Of a stretch of 64,000 nt of DNA, positions 63,122 through 64,000 are shown piece by piece. Origin of the DNA: Microbaculum sp051390635 (lineage in GTDB: Bacteria; Pseudomonadota; Alphaproteobacteria; Rhizobiales; Tepidamorphaceae). Under the pieces are notes generated by a model. That model was not told the DNA's origin, searched no databases, and saw only the letters and a program-made list of their open reading frames with translations. The stretch covers positions 248,001 to 312,000 of the forward strand of contig NZ_JBPODT010000001.1 of assembly GCF_051390635.1 (NCBI RefSeq), given 5' to 3'. The translations under genes and the position numbers were made by a program. The first letter of the stretch is position 1; each line of letters opens with the position of its first letter.

Positions 63122-64000
63122 ATGGCGCGCGACGCCCCCATCCCGGACGTTCCGAAAACGTCCTCTCCCGAGCAGGCGGACAGAGAGGCCGCGATCGAAA
63201 GGCGCGGCTATTTGATCCTCGCCTTTGTGCTCGTCGCCGCCGCGTTGACGGCATCGTTCCTGCTGCCGGACCTGCGCACCTTCCGTTACGCCTCGGAGTA
63301 TCGGGACTTCGCGACACCTGCCTTTTGCGATGACCGCGACGTCGACGTGGTCTTCCTTGGAACATCGCGCATGGCGCGGGCAATCGACGGCCGGAAAATC
63401 AGCGAAGCCTTCGCGGCGCGAACCGGCCGACCGCTTTCGATTGTCGACCTGTCACAGCCCGGCCAGTCCCCGTTCGTCTGGAGACGCCTGCTTGCCGACC
63501 AGCTCGAGAACCGACGAGTGAAACTGGTCGTCGCCGAACTAGGCCGGCCGATCAAACCGCCGCGATCGACCACACTCAAGAAGATCGGGAACGTCCTGCC
63601 CACAGTTGAATTCGTGGATTATGTCGGACGAAACAAGAATGAACCCCGCGTGCAGGGCCTGCTGCCGGCGGTCCAGGCCCGGCTGGGATCCTTGGAAGCA
63701 GGCCTCGGGAACCCCTGGAGAGGATGCCCGGACGCGCTGCCCGACGACGGCGTCTACGATTCCACGCAATCGCGGTACAAGCTTCCCAAGGCTTTCAAGG
63801 ATGCCGAAGGCCTGAAGAAACGCTCGAGAAATCCGGTCGACAAGATCTTCTCGGACAACGGGTACGCATTCATCAGGGAAGTCGCGGAGGCACTTACGGA
63901 GACGGCCCGCGAAAACGGCGCGCAGATTGTGTTCATGAACCTGAACGACATCACGCAGAGGACCGTCAGCCCGCAGATCAAGACGGCATTCCAGCAGAAT
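63122..64000 (+). CDS. SGNH/DltD-like membrane-anchored protein, 5' part (runs off window)
   Basis: 293 codons, open to the right edge; the ATG is 63122, 4 bp after the previous stop. Residues 1-28 are cytoplasmic, 30-50 are a hydrophobic helix (YLILAFVLVAAALTASFLLP), and the rest is periplasmic. Block I of the SGNH family is present: VVFLGTSRMARAID with nucleophile S82. Later blocks are not complete in the window. By analogy with DltD and AlgX/AlgJ, it would move the acyl group to a polysaccharide or other envelope acceptor. Confidence 0.78.
   Translation, partial: MARDAPIPDVPKTSSPEQADREAAIERRGYLILAFVLVAAALTASFLLPDLRTFRYASEYRDFATPAFCDDRDVDVVFLGTSRMARAIDGRKISEAFAARTGRPLSIVDLSQPGQSPFVWRRLLADQLENRRVKLVVAELGRPIKPPRSTTLKKIGNVLPTVEFVDYVGRNKNEPRVQGLLPAVQARLGSLEAGLGNPWRGCPDALPDDGVYDSTQSRYKLPKAFKDAEGLKKRSRNPVDKIFSDNGYAFIREVAEALTETARENGAQIVFMNLNDITQRTVSPQIKTAFQQN

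Overview
The window reads as about 64 kb of a GC-rich alphaproteobacterial chromosome, most likely order Hyphomicrobiales (Rhizobiales). The reasons are the alphaproteobacterial sulfur-assimilation gene order (cysG, DUF2849, sulfite reductase, cysH, DUF934, ferredoxin-NADP reductase), a giant coiled-coil protein resembling the growth pole ring protein of polar-growing Rhizobiales, a globin-coupled chemoreceptor, TRAP and ABC importers, and short dispersed palindromic repeats. I see no tRNA, rRNA, phage, insertion sequence or CRISPR array.

Layout. 1-475: 3' end of a secreted repeat-type protein. 483-797: DUF4031 protein, then an intergenic patch of palindromic repeats. 1186-7390: minus-strand sulfate/sulfite assimilation and siroheme operon. 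7611-9343: two [2Fe-2S] ferredoxins, an Hpt protein and a small unknown. 9623-14731: 1702-residue membrane-anchored coiled-coil protein with 69 consecutive 11-residue repeats and a terminator. 14813-16851: a 38-residue membrane protein behind a perfect FNR/FixK-type box, and a globin-coupled chemoreceptor. 16876-25139: minus-strand operon (isatin-hydrolase-like cyclase, FAD oxidoreductase, MarR, iorA, iorB), with an ALDH7-type dehydrogenase downstream. 25355-32218: divergent unit with a second FAD oxidoreductase and a five-gene peptide-type ABC importer. 33165-38954: branched-chain-amino-acid-type ABC importer plus hydrolase. 39169-39867: solitary cytochrome c. 39895-43571: TetR-controlled acyl-CoA unit. 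43674-58833: phenylacetate catabolism (paaZ, paaG, paaI, paaK, TetR, paaX, paaABCDE) with a P450 and a TRAP importer between. 59150-64000: a surface acyl-transfer locus cut by the right edge.

How the genes work together. IorAB oxidises arylpyruvates to arylacetyl-CoA using ferredoxin. PaaK makes phenylacetyl-CoA from phenylacetate. PaaABCDE epoxidises it, PaaG isomerises the ring to the oxepin, PaaZ opens it and oxidises the aldehyde, and PaaI thioesterases rescue CoA. The surrounding importers, acyl-CoA ligase, hydratases and four regulators (MarR, two TetR, PaaX) make this an aromatic/arylalkanoic acid catabolic region. Several operators can be read directly: one TATGCA-type site occurs before both ends of the MarR-linked divergon, and one ACATGA-N8-TCATGT site occurs both upstream of the TetR at 42981 and upstream of the ABC importer at 33165.

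The most unusual locus is 59150-64000. It has a dedicated acyl carrier protein, a protein of unknown family, an MBOAT acyltransferase, a 46-residue single-span protein ending in Phe-Leu-Tyr-Val-Asp-Leu, a membrane-anchored unknown, a FabH-like condensing enzyme with an intact Cys-His-Asn triad, and an SGNH/DltD-like membrane protein. This has the parts list of a Dlt-type envelope acylation machine, including a DltX-like microprotein, but the activating enzyme is replaced by a condensing enzyme. A 35-codon reading frame fits exactly between two of the genes with overlapping stop/start codons on both sides.
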